From the NCBI GenBank assembly GCA_049416425.1, contig JBMSHD010000045.1, positions 1 through 15,870 on the forward strand: 15,870 nucleotides of DNA. The letters run 5' to 3'. How positions within the stretch are numbered: the first letter of the stretch is position 1; each line of letters starts with the position of its first letter. The notes below the pieces were generated by a model, which saw only the letters and a list, made by a program, of their open reading frames with translations, was not told where the DNA came from and ran no database searches. The DNA is from JBMSHD01 sp049416425. Lineage in GTDB: Bacteria; Pseudomonadota; Gammaproteobacteria; Francisellales; Francisellaceae. This document shows, one piece after another, positions 5,748-13,695 of this stretch. The position numbers and the translations under genes were made by a program.

Positions 5748-8147
5748 TCACGCCCTTAATTCGGCATCAAATTCCACACTCAAGGCGCCGATAATTTTAT
5801 CCATCCAGCAGCTCAACACCTCATCGGTCAAGGTTTGATCTTTAGCCTGGAAAGTCAGGCTCAAAGCCACGCTTTTTTTATCGGCAGAAAGATTATCGCC
5901 CTGATAGATATCAAACACGGCGATATCACTGAGCACATCAATCCCTTGTGCCTTGATCATATCGATCAGTTCACCAGCCGCAATACAGCGATCGACGACC
6001 ACCGCTAGATCACGTGACACAGACGGGAATTTCGACAACACACTAAAATGTGCCAGCTGTTTTTCAGAAATAGCGGCTCTGTCGATTTCAAATACCACTG
6101 GCGCCTTGCTCTTGACCTGCATCTTCTTCATCACCTCAGGATGAATCACACCGATCACGCCCACCGTTTTATTCTCTAGATGAATATACGCCGACTGCCC
6201 CGGATGAAGCCAGCTGACATCATCACAGACACTGAAAGAATAAGGTTTCGCCGTCAATGATAGCAAAGCCTCGACATCGGATTTAACACTATAGAAATCG
6301 CTGATGCGCTTATCTGCCCAATTCACAGGGTTAACACTGCCAAAAGCCAATCCTGCAAGATAGGATTTCTCAAAAGTCTTCTTCGCAGAACCTGCAAAAC
6401 ACACCCCCTCTTCAAACAAGCGAATACGAGTTTGCTGGCGATGGATATTTTCTTTGAAACTCAATAAAAGCCCAGGCATCATGCTTTGCCTCATCACCGC
6501 CAAATCTGTTGAAATTGGATTTTTAAGGGCAATTCCTGACGCTTGAGAAAACAGCAAATCCCATGAAGGGGCAGTAAAACTATAGTTAATCGCCTCATGA
6601 TAACCACGGTCAACCAACAGTGATTTCAGGGTGAAAAGCGAAATTTGACGCTCCGATGCCGTCTGCTTCATGCCTCCCATAATCGGAAGTGTCTCAGGCA
6701 GGTTTTCATAGCCATAAAGCCGACCAATCTCTTCAATCAAATCTTCCTCGATATTGATATCAAATCGCCAGGATGGTGCCAGAACCTGCCAATGATCGTC
6801 AGCGATTCTATCGACATTCATGCCCAGGCTTTCTAATGCCTTCAAGGCAAAATCGGCACGGATATCCATACCCAACAGCCGTCTGGCACGAGACAAAGAA
6901 AAATCAACTCGGATTTTTTTATCGATGGCTTTAAGCGCCTCTGGAGAAACTGCCTTGCCATCGGCAACAGCAACAATCTCACCGGCTCTGCCACCGACAA
7001 TATCGAGAATCAACTTTGTGGCATATTCCATGGCATAAACCGCCAGCCGCGGATCGACTCCACGCTCAAATCGATGAGACGAATCCGTCGATAAACCATA
7101 ACGGCGAGACCGCCCGGCAATGGCAATGGGATCGAAAAACGCACTCTCCAGTACAATATTCATGGTTTCATCTGTCACGGAACTGTTAAGTCCACCCATG
7201 ATCCCTGCTAACGCCAACGGTTTTTTCTCATCGGCAATCACCAGCGAGTCACCATCGAGTATAATATCGCTGCCATCCAGTAATGTCAGTTTCTCATCTT
7301 TCTGCGCCATTCTGACCACAATACCACCATCAAGGAGATCGGCATCAAAGGCATGCATCGGCTGACCCAATGCCAACAGCACATAATTGGTGATATCAAC
7401 AACGGCAGAGATGGATCGCACACCAGATCGGCGAAGACGCTCAACCATCCATAAAGGCGTCCTGACATTGGCGTCAATCCCTTCAATCACTCGAGCACAA
7501 TAAACAGGAGCCGCTTCTTTGGCGATGACATCCACCTTCATTTTTCTCAAAGAAGTCGCGGCAATCTCGATGACTTCAGGTTTTTTCAGGGGTAATCCGC
7601 ACAGGGCGGACAGCTCTCTGGCGACTCCATAGACGCTTAAACAATCGGCACGATTTGGTGTTAGATCCAGCTCAATGCTAACATCATCCAGCTGAAGATA
7701 ATCGCCAATATCATGACCCACCGGTGCCTCAGCCGGCAAATCCATCAGACCTTCGGCTTCCTCTGAGATGGCCAGCTCTTTGGCAGAACACATCATGCCT
7801 TCTGAAACCTGTCCTCTTAATTTACTCTTTTTGATTTTAAAGTCGCCCGGCAGATGCGCACCAATCATGGCAACCGGTGCCTTCATGCCTACATAGATAT
7901 TGGAGGCACCACAAACGATAGTCAATAGCTGATCGCTACCGACATCAACCTTACAGATATTGAGCTTATCGGCATCAGGATGTTTCTCAATTGCCCTAAT
8001 CTCACCGACAACAACACCACTGAAGTGACCGGCTACCACCTCGATGGCATCGACTTCAAGTCCTGCAGCGGTTAGCTTTTTTGCCACCTCTTCAACCGCG
8101 GCAACACCCTCAAGATAGTCACTTAACCATTTATAACTGAGTTTCAT
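5748..8147 (-). CDS. pheT: Phenylalanine--tRNA ligase beta subunit
   Basis: Beta subunit of the cytoplasmic (alpha-beta)2 phenylalanyl-tRNA synthetase, needed for tRNA-Phe binding and editing of Tyr-tRNA. The 799-residue length is normal for bacterial PheT. In order it has a start typical of the family (MKLSYKWLSDYL), an OB-fold tRNA-binding domain at about 40-150 (VVGEIRAIEKHPDADKL), and the B3/B4 editing domain at about 210-380 with DITNYVLLALGQPMHAFD. The B5 domain is at about 410-475, followed by a catalytic-like core with EEIGRLYGYENLP. The C-terminal ferredoxin-fold anticodon domain is at about 705-798 (FPSVSRDLAVVVD). The ATG at 8147 follows pheS by 12 bases, with ribosome site AAGGG in the gap. 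The usual gammaproteobacterial neighbour ihfA is absent downstream. Confidence 0.98.
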   Translation of the reverse strand: MKLSYKWLSDYLEGVAAVEEVAKKLTAAGLEVDAIEVVAGHFSGVVVGEIRAIEKHPDADKLNICKVDVGSDQLLTIVCGASNIYVGMKAPVAMIGAHLPGDFKIKKSKLRGQVSEGMMCSAKELAISEEAEGLMDLPAEAPVGHDIGDYLQLDDVSIELDLTPNRADCLSVYGVARELSALCGLPLKKPEVIEIAATSLRKMKVDVIAKEAAPVYCARVIEGIDANVRTPLWMVERLRRSGVRSISAVVDITNYVLLALGQPMHAFDADLLDGGIVVRMAQKDEKLTLLDGSDIILDGDSLVIADEKKPLALAGIMGGLNSSVTDETMNIVLESAFFDPIAIAGRSRRYGLSTDSSHRFERGVDPRLAVYAMEYATKLILDIVGGRAGEIVAVADGKAVSPEALKAIDKKIRVDFSLSRARRLLGMDIRADFALKALESLGMNVDRIADDHWQVLAPSWRFDINIEEDLIEEIGRLYGYENLPETLPIMGGMKQTASERQISLFTLKSLLVDRGYHEAINYSFTAPSWDLLFSQASGIALKNPISTDLAVMRQSMMPGLLLSFKENIHRQQTRIRLFEEGVCFAGSAKKTFEKSYLAGLAFGSVNPVNWADKRISDFYSVKSDVEALLSLTAKPYSFSVCDDVSWLHPGQSAYIHLENKTVGVIGVIHPEVMKKMQVKSKAPVVFEIDRAAISEKQLAHFSVLSKFPSVSRDLAVVVDRCIAAGELIDMIKAQGIDVLSDIAVFDIYQGDNLSADKKSVALSLTFQAKDQTLTDEVLSCWMDKIIGALSVEFDAELRA

Positions 8148-8159
8148 TCAATTTACCCT

Positions 8160-9173
8160 TTAGAATTGCTTTAAAAAACGAAGATCATTTTCAAACATCG
8201 TACGCAGATCATTGATGCCATATCTTAGCATCGTCAATCGCTCTACCCCCATACCGAAAGCAAAGCCCTGAAATTGGCGCGAATCGATGTTGCCGGCTTC
8301 AAGCACCTTAGGATGAACCATACCACAACCCAATACCTCAAGCCAGCCAGTCTGTTTACAGACTCGACAACCAACACCGTCACACATCACGCATTCAATA
8401 TCGGCTTCCGCCGACGGCTCGGTAAAAGGAAAATAAGAAGGGCGAAAGCGCATCTTCAAGTCTTTCTCAAAATAGGCGCTCATAAACTGCTGCAATAATC
8501 CTTTGAGATCAGCAAACGAGGCGGACTCATCGATCCATAAACCCTCAACCTGATGAAACATTGGCGTATGGGTGACATCGGAATCACAGCGATATACCCT
8601 GCCAGGGGCAATCATGCGAATCGGCGGATGACTGTTTTCCATGGTTCGTATCTGCACACCCGAGGTATGGGTTCTCAATACCGTTGTCGGATTGAAATAA
8701 AAGGTATCATGCATGGCACGTGCCGGATGATGCGAAGGAATATTCAAGGCTTCAAAATTATGATAATCATCTTCAATCTCAGGACCATACTCAATGCTAA
8801 ACCCCATCTTGCTGAAGAAAGATTCAATACGATTCAGTGAAATTGTAATCGGATGAAGACTGCCACTGGCCTGTCCCACACCCGGCAATGAAATATCGAT
8901 TTTATCGGCTTTTAATTTATGAGCCAGCTCTGTTTTTTCCAAATCGTTAAGCTTTTCATTTAATGCCTGGCTGATGGTCTGTTTTGCGGCATTGACCGCC
9001 TGACCAAATTTGGGTTTTTCTTCACTAGATAAACTTGCCATCTGCCTCATCAGCGCCGTCAGCTGACCTTTCTTGCCCATATAAGCGACGCGTAACGACT
9101 CGAGTGTGTTTTTTGATTCGGCAGCGGTGATATCATCCAGTGCCTGCTGTGTCATCTGATCAATCAACTGCAT
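8160..9173 (-). CDS. pheS: Phenylalanine--tRNA ligase alpha subunit
   Basis: Catalytic alpha subunit of phenylalanyl-tRNA synthetase. It activates Phe with ATP and charges tRNA-Phe together with PheT. The 337-residue protein has an N-terminal coiled-coil arm (about 1-90). The class II core carries LRTHTS (167-172), the motif 2 region RVYRCDSD with FHQVEG (192-211), FPFTEPSAE (248-256), LGCGMVHPKVL and motif 3 GFAFGMGVERLTMLRYGI (303-320). Residues 261-272 hold four cysteines spaced C-x2-C-x4-C-x2-C, which E. coli PheS lacks as I recall it. Similar Cys-rich hairpins occur in other bacterial PheS and may bind zinc. The gene is first in pheS-pheT. A predicted promoter lies at 9212-9241, divergent from hldD. 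The upstream infC-rpmI-rplT block common in gammaproteobacteria is absent, and no Phe-rich leader peptide is visible. Confidence 0.98.
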   Translation of the reverse strand: MQLIDQMTQQALDDITAAESKNTLESLRVAYMGKKGQLTALMRQMASLSSEEKPKFGQAVNAAKQTISQALNEKLNDLEKTELAHKLKADKIDISLPGVGQASGSLHPITISLNRIESFFSKMGFSIEYGPEIEDDYHNFEALNIPSHHPARAMHDTFYFNPTTVLRTHTSGVQIRTMENSHPPIRMIAPGRVYRCDSDVTHTPMFHQVEGLWIDESASFADLKGLLQQFMSAYFEKDLKMRFRPSYFPFTEPSAEADIECVMCDGVGCRVCKQTGWLEVLGCGMVHPKVLEAGNIDSRQFQGFAFGMGVERLTMLRYGINDLRTMFENDLRFLKQF

Positions 9174-9211
9174 GTGATCTCATCTATCTGATTCAATTTA
9201 TGTAAGCCAAC

Positions 9212-9241
9212 AGTATATAACAGCGGCGACGCACTTTACCA
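9212..9241 (-). promoter_or_regulatory. Possible sigma-70 promoter of pheST
   Basis: On the minus strand TATACT (plus-strand 9212-9217, 5/6 to TATAAT) lies 18 bases after TGGTAA (plus-strand 9236-9241, 3/6 to TTGACA). The start of transcription would be about 30 bases before pheS. The -35 is weak, so this rests mainly on the -10. Confidence 0.4.
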
Positions 9242-9276
9242 GATTTTTGTCTTTGAAATCGCCTGTCATCCATTTG

Positions 9277-9291
9277 AATTTGAATCAAATT
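9277..9291. repeat. 15-bp palindrome between pheS and hldD
   Basis: AATTTGA and TCAAATT flank a single central A, giving a perfect 7-bp two-fold symmetry. It sits upstream of both the pheS and hldD predicted promoters, where an operator could act on either gene. It is AT-rich, so chance is not excluded. Confidence 0.35.
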
Positions 9292-9316
9292 TTCAGACTT
9301 ATTCCTGGATACTGAC

Positions 9317-9345
9317 TTGGGAGATTGTCAAAAATTTGCTAGACT
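9317..9345 (+). promoter_or_regulatory. Predicted sigma-70 promoter of hldD-waaA-ispA-pcs
   Basis: TTGGGA at 9317-9322 (4/6) and TAGACT at 9340-9345 (4/6) are separated by the optimal 17 bases. The expected transcription start near 9352 fits translation from ATG 9375. Confidence 0.45.
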
Positions 9346-9374
9346 AGCCAGGTTACAACATGCGGAAAAATACG

Positions 9375-10328
9375 ATGATTATTGTCACAGGTGCCGCCGG
9401 GTTTATCGGCGCCAATATTTTAAAACAGTTAAACAGGCGTGGCATCAGCGATATTCTTGCGGTAGATCACTTGAAAAACGGACATAAATTCGCCAACCTG
9501 GTTGACTACGATATCGCCGATTATCTGGATAAACAGGATTTTATCGATGCCATTGCCAATGGTGCATTCGATCACAAAACCATCGAAGCCATTTTTCATC
9601 AGGGCGCCTGCTCTGCTACGACAGAATGGGATGGTCAATATATGATGCGAAATAATTTTGACTATTCTAAAACGCTGCTTCATTTTGCCATCAAACATGC
9701 CATTCCTTTCATCTATGCCTCGAGTGCCGCCACCTACGGCAATAATGAAATCTTTGTCGAGTCGCGCGAGCATGAACAGCCCGTCAATGTCTATGGCTAT
9801 TCCAAGCGACTGTTTGATGACTACGTCAGAGCGCTCATTCCTCAAAGCGACAACCAGATTGTTGGGCTTAAATATTTCAACGTCTATGGTCCTCATGAAG
9901 CACATAAAGGCGCCATGGCATCGGTCGCCTATCACCACTATCAGCAGTATAAAACCAGCAATAAGGTTAAACTATTCGATGGGTACGACGGCTATGGTCC
10001 TGGTGAGCAACGTCGCGATTTCATCTATGTTGAAGATGTCGCCGCCGTTAATATGTGGTTTTTCGACCACCCGACTATCTCTGGCATATTCAATTGTGGC
10101 ACAGGCAATGCCGAGCCTTTCAATAATATTGCCAATGCCGTTATTGATTACTTCGGTGATGGTCGCATTGAATATATTCCTTTCCCGGAACACTTAAAAG
10201 GACATTATCAGAGTTTTACCGAGGCTGACTTGACAAAGCTTCGAGCCGTCGGTTGTGACGTTGTCTTTCGTGATGTGAAAACCGGTGTGAAAGACTATTT
10301 TAATTGGCTGGAAGGTGAAATAGGCTGA
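9375..10328 (+). CDS. hldD: ADP-L-glycero-D-manno-heptose 6-epimerase
   Basis: Cytoplasmic NADP-dependent short-chain dehydrogenase/reductase enzyme that converts ADP-D-glycero-D-manno-heptose to the L-glycero form, the heptose donor for LPS inner core. The 317-residue protein begins with the Rossmann motif TGAAGFIG (5-12). It has ASSAATYG (115-122), the catalytic Tyr140-Lys144 pair (VYGYSK), and Lys178 in GPHEAHKGAMASVA. These fall at the same positions as I recall for E. coli HldD. Further family stretches are QGACSATTEWDG (76-87) and IEYIPFPEHLKGHYQ. I chose ATG 9375 because MIIVTG is the family start and GGA at 9364-9366 is well placed. ATG 9360 would add five residues. It is the first gene of the envelope-lipid operon, and the next gene begins one base after its stop. 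The presence of hldD implies a heptose-containing LPS core. Confidence 0.97.
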   Translation: MIIVTGAAGFIGANILKQLNRRGISDILAVDHLKNGHKFANLVDYDIADYLDKQDFIDAIANGAFDHKTIEAIFHQGACSATTEWDGQYMMRNNFDYSKTLLHFAIKHAIPFIYASSAATYGNNEIFVESREHEQPVNVYGYSKRLFDDYVRALIPQSDNQIVGLKYFNVYGPHEAHKGAMASVAYHHYQQYKTSNKVKLFDGYDGYGPGEQRRDFIYVEDVAAVNMWFFDHPTISGIFNCGTGNAEPFNNIANAVIDYFGDGRIEYIPFPEHLKGHYQSFTEADLTKLRAVGCDVVFRDVKTGVKDYFNWLEGEIG

Positions 10329-10329
10329 T

Positions 10330-11637
10330 ATGCTTTACTTTTTGCTGCGACAACTCTACAGTCTGCTGTTTTTAGCGGCGATTCCTTTTATTTATATTCA
10401 AAAGCTCATCCGCAGTCGCCACAACCCAGGGTATCGACAACACTGGTGTGAACGCTTTGGTTTCTGCCCACTTAGAGCCAAAAACAGCATCTGGATACAC
10501 GCTGTCTCCGTCGGTGAGAATATCGCCATTGCACCTTTGATCAAAAAGCTCCACCAACATCATGATAACACCATCATCATCACCGTGATGACGCCAACCG
10601 GCAGAGACCAGATCGCCAGACTCTATGCGGACATGCCGCGAATTCAATGTTGTTATCTTCCTTATGATATTGGCGTTTTTATGTGGTTCTTTCTCAATCG
10701 CATCAAACCAAAAATCGGCATTATCATGGAGACTGAGCTGTGGCCAAATCTTCTACATAGTTGCCGGAAAAGACAGATTCCCGTCATTCTAAACAATGCC
10801 AGATTGTCCTTAAAATCAAAAAAGGGCTATGCTAAAATTCGTTTTATTCTGCCTTATATGTTCGACGCCATCACGCAATTAAATGCACAAACCGAAACCG
10901 ATGCCGAGCGCTTCATTGACCTTGGTATGGAAGCTTGGAAGATCACAGTAACCGGCAACATCAAGTATGATTTTACAACGCCTCATGACCTCCTTTCGAA
11001 AGCGACTCAGTTAAGAGACTGCTTTGGCAACCGACCCGTCTGGATTGCCGCCAGCACTCGAGCCGGTGAAGATGAAATCATTCTTGATGCACATAAGCAA
11101 CTAAAAGAAAAATTTCAAAATGCCTTGCTGATTCTGGTACCTCGTCATCCAGAGCGCTTTGATCTGGTGTTTAATCTGAGTCAAGCCCGTGGCTTTAGCA
11201 CCCAAAGACGCACAAAGTGCCTCGATAATACTGTGATTGATAACGATGTTTTTATAGGTGATACACTCGGTGAGCTAATGCTTTACTATGCCGCCAGTGA
11301 CGTTACCTTTGTCGGCGGCAGTCTAAGCGGCAATGGTGGACATAACACACTGGAGCCGGCCGCGCTTTCTAAACCAGTTCTCTCAGGCCCCAGTACTTAC
11401 AATTTCAGTGAACCGACAGCACACTTATGTGATGCCAACGCGATGACAGTGATTCACAACAGTCAGGAAATAGCCGATTGCCTGATTGATTTTTTCACTC
11501 ATCCTGATACGATAAGACAAAAAGGTAACGCCGCCCTTGCTGTTTTTACCCAGAATAAAGGGGCTCTTGAAAAACAATATCGCATTATTAAGACTATCCT
11601 CAATGACATCGCAACCATCAAATCCAATACAAAATAA
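10330..11637 (+). CDS. waaA: 3-deoxy-D-manno-octulosonic acid (Kdo) transferase
   Basis: Inner-membrane-associated glycosyltransferase (GT30) that moves Kdo from CMP-Kdo to the lipid A precursor. The 435 residues compare with about 425 in E. coli. An N-terminal hydrophobic anchor (2-23) precedes the N-lobe with HAVSVGE (57-63), whose Glu63 corresponds to the catalytic base (Glu60 in E. coli numbering). METELWPN (133-140), AASTRAGEDE (240-249), PRHPERF (271-277) and GGSLSGNGGHNTLEPA (329-344) are the CMP-Kdo binding and fold motifs. It starts one base after the hldD stop, with AGG about six bases ahead, so the two are coupled. Its last 35 bases overlap ispA. The sequence does not tell whether one or two Kdo residues are added. 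Confidence 0.97.
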   Translation: MLYFLLRQLYSLLFLAAIPFIYIQKLIRSRHNPGYRQHWCERFGFCPLRAKNSIWIHAVSVGENIAIAPLIKKLHQHHDNTIIITVMTPTGRDQIARLYADMPRIQCCYLPYDIGVFMWFFLNRIKPKIGIIMETELWPNLLHSCRKRQIPVILNNARLSLKSKKGYAKIRFILPYMFDAITQLNAQTETDAERFIDLGMEAWKITVTGNIKYDFTTPHDLLSKATQLRDCFGNRPVWIAASTRAGEDEIILDAHKQLKEKFQNALLILVPRHPERFDLVFNLSQARGFSTQRRTKCLDNTVIDNDVFIGDTLGELMLYYAASDVTFVGGSLSGNGGHNTLEPAALSKPVLSGPSTYNFSEPTAHLCDANAMTVIHNSQEIADCLIDFFTHPDTIRQKGNAALAVFTQNKGALEKQYRIIKTILNDIATIKSNTK

Positions 11638-12508
11638 AGCCCTACTAATTCAGGAATTTGAACCGTTTTCACAACGCTATATCAACGACCAGTCCATTCC
11701 TTCTGCAACTCTAAGAGATGCCATTCTCTATTCATTGATGGGCGGTGGCAAGCGTATAAGAGCACAACTGGTCTATGCCACAGCCGATATATTTGGCCTC
11801 AAACCAAAGCAGCAACACCTTCTGGCCTTTGCCGTTGAAGCCATTCATGCCTACTCGCTGATTCATGATGACCTGCCGGCCATGGATGACGACAAGCTGC
11901 GCCGCGGCAGAGCCACTTGCCATATTCAATTTGGGGAAGCCTGCGCCATTTTAGCCGGTGATGCACTGCAAACGCTGGCCTTTCAAGCATTGGGCGAGAT
12001 CGGTGATATCTCTGGAGCCCAGCTTGGAAAACTGATAACGACACTAAGCCAGTGCGCGGGTGCTCAAGGCATGATATCAGGACAGATGCTTGATTTGGAA
12101 TCTGAAGGGATGTCCATTGAGCTTGAAGCCTTAAAACAGATTCATCATAACAAAACGGCACGCATGATTGAAGCCTCTGTGCTGTTACCATTTATCGCCA
12201 GCAACCACTATCAAGATGGTGACATACAGCAAGCACTGACGGCATTTTCAGCCGCTACAGGTCTGGCCTTTCAGATTCAAGATGACATTCTTGATATCAC
12301 CAAAGACAGCAAAACGTTAGGAAAAGACGCCAACAGTGATCTTAAACATAATAAATCGACCTACCCTTCCCTCTTGAATATCGATGGCGCCAAATCAGAA
12401 CTTCACAGACAGATGCATAAAGCCAAATTCGCATTACAATGCTTAAATTCCTTCAACACAGAAGCGCTGTGGCAGCTGACTCAATATATCTGTCACAGGG
12501 ATCATTAA
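11603..12508 (+). CDS. ispA: (2E,6E)-farnesyl diphosphate synthase
   Basis: Cytoplasmic trans-prenyltransferase making C15 farnesyl diphosphate from IPP and DMAPP/GPP, the precursor of undecaprenyl carrier lipid and quinone side chains. The 301 residues compare with 299 in E. coli. It shows GGGKRIR (47-53), the first Asp-rich motif DDLPAMDDD (89-97) followed by RRGRATCH, LAGDALQTLAF (118-128), GQMLDL (160-165) and the second Asp-rich motif DDILD (227-231). HAYSLIHDDLPAMDDD is identical to recalled E. coli IspA, with Tyr84 five residues before the motif, which suits a C15 product. I chose ATG 11603 by length. It overlaps the end of waaA by 35 bases and has no strong ribosome site, so it is probably translated by coupling. 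The usual partners xseB and dxs are not adjacent. A longer-chain product cannot be fully excluded. Confidence 0.95.
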   Translation: MTSQPSNPIQNKALLIQEFEPFSQRYINDQSIPSATLRDAILYSLMGGGKRIRAQLVYATADIFGLKPKQQHLLAFAVEAIHAYSLIHDDLPAMDDDKLRRGRATCHIQFGEACAILAGDALQTLAFQALGEIGDISGAQLGKLITTLSQCAGAQGMISGQMLDLESEGMSIELEALKQIHHNKTARMIEASVLLPFIASNHYQDGDIQQALTAFSAATGLAFQIQDDILDITKDSKTLGKDANSDLKHNKSTYPSLLNIDGAKSELHRQMHKAKFALQCLNSFNTEALWQLTQYICHRDH

Positions 12509-12536
12509 ATCGATCCTTTTCATATCGATGTATTTT
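12509..12536 (+). terminator. Possible weak hairpin terminator after ispA
   Basis: ATCGAT at 12509-12514 and again at 12524-12529 (self-complementary) can pair around a 9-base loop, followed by GTATTTTT. The stem is short and not GC-rich, so it is at best a weak attenuator before pcs. Confidence 0.25.
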
Positions 12537-12583
12537 TGCTAAGCTTATGCGCCAAGGAAACCATTAACGGACAAGCGAATCCA

Positions 12584-13357
12584 ATGACAAAAACGCTTCA
12601 ACGCACCTATGCCTGGTTTGTGCATATCTTTACCGCATCCGGTGCCATCTTAGGCGTCCTGGCCTTGTTAAGCGCTGCCGATGCTTATCATGCCAGACTC
12701 TCAGAAAACACCACTGACTTTTTATTCTACATGCGCCTGTCTTTTGGCTATATCGCCATCGCCATAATCGTCGATGCCATCGATGGTACCTTGGCCAGAC
12801 GAGTCGACATCAAATCACTGGCCAGGCTAGATGGCAGCCTCATGGATAATATCATCGATTTTCTCACCTATGCCGTTGTACCCTGTGTCTGGATATATGT
12901 CGCCGGTGTCGTTCCCAATGCGCTTTCAATCATCACCATCATTCTCATCATGCTGGCGGCCACTTTTCAGTTCTGTCAGCTTGATGCCAAGACAAAGGAT
13001 CATTTTTTCAAAGGCTTTCCAAGTTACTGGAATCTGGCAATCTATTACCTTATCTACTTTCAATTCTCAGGCATCAGCAATTTCATCATCATTATCATTC
13101 TCTGTATTCTGACCTTTGTCCCGATCAAATACATCTATCCCTCTCGACTCAACTATTTGAGCAGACGCAATAGTGTCAAACTCATCATGTTTATCTACAC
13201 CCTGATCTGGGGAGCGGCGACGATCACCACAACAATACTATGGCCTTATTCTGTTTCCTGGTTAAGCTATATCATCATCAGCTACTTACTGGTCTATTTT
13301 TGCTTCAGCCTTTATCGTACACTCAATCCACTGCAAAAGAATATGGAGCAAATATAA
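12584..13357 (+). CDS. pcs: Phosphatidylcholine synthase (CDP-alcohol phosphatidyltransferase family)
   Basis: Integral inner-membrane enzyme that joins CDP-diacylglycerol and choline to form phosphatidylcholine in one step. The 257-residue protein has about 7-8 hydrophobic segments. It carries the CDP-alcohol motif D64-x2-D67-G68-x2-A71-R72, then Gly84, Asp88 and Asp92 (DGSLMDNIID). The wide spacing between AR and G is a feature of Pcs. Further Pcs-type stretches recalled from the Sinorhizobium enzyme are VHIFTASGAILG (13-24), KTKDHFFKGFPSYWN and LTFVPIKYIYPSRL. The ATG at 12584 fits that alignment; the frame stays open 16 codons upstream, but that part does not look like Pcs. It follows ispA by 75 bases and appears to be the last gene of the lipid operon. 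Choline must come from outside, as no choline gene is in the window. Another CDP-alcohol transferase is a less likely alternative. Confidence 0.9.
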   Translation: MTKTLQRTYAWFVHIFTASGAILGVLALLSAADAYHARLSENTTDFLFYMRLSFGYIAIAIIVDAIDGTLARRVDIKSLARLDGSLMDNIIDFLTYAVVPCVWIYVAGVVPNALSIITIILIMLAATFQFCQLDAKTKDHFFKGFPSYWNLAIYYLIYFQFSGISNFIIIIILCILTFVPIKYIYPSRLNYLSRRNSVKLIMFIYTLIWGAATITTTILWPYSVSWLSYIIISYLLVYFCFSLYRTLNPLQKNMEQI

Positions 13358-13428
13358 TCATTTTTCGCATTACTTATCATCACTGATAGCTCAAAGTGAA
13401 AATCTTCTGTATTAGCACCAGTTTTCTG

Positions 13429-13456
13429 TTGCAAATTCCTGACAGTGTTATAGAAT
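13429..13456 (+). promoter_or_regulatory. Predicted sigma-70 promoter of the tRNA gene
   Basis: TTGCAA at 13429-13434 (4/6) and TAGAAT at 13451-13456 (5/6) are 16 bases apart. The start of transcription would be near 13463, about 12 bases before the mature tRNA. Confidence 0.5.
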
Positions 13457-13474
13457 GAGCGAATCACCCGTTTA

Positions 13475-13551
<77 letters not shown>

Positions 13552-13582
13552 GAAAATATATCCTCGAACCCAGATAAAATAA

Positions 13583-13594
13583 GGCTTTAGAGCC
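13583..13594 (-). terminator. Possible weak terminator between the tRNA and chaA
   Basis: GGCT and AGCC flank a 4-base loop. Read on the minus strand, the hairpin is followed by TTATTTTAT, which could end chaA transcription. The 4-bp stem is minimal. The rest of 13552-13695 holds no gene or clear signal. Confidence 0.2.
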
Positions 13595-13695
13595 AAATCA
13601 CCTTTTCGGGGGTTTGAATTCCCATATAAATATTCCATATATATAACATGTTTGGTCGCCCATAAGTCACAAAGAAGTCATTACGTGACCCACCC

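Noticed and set aside
11799..12191. A 130-codon minus-strand open frame across ispA.
   Set aside because: It is antisense to a strongly conserved IspA coding region, contains no family motif and has no start signal.
13608..13623. GGGGGTTTGAATTCCC downstream of the tRNA resembles a tRNA T arm and could mark an integration scar.
   Set aside because: No copy of the upstream tRNA 3' end is seen, the stem is imperfect, the rest of a tRNA is missing, and no integrase or foreign gene is near.
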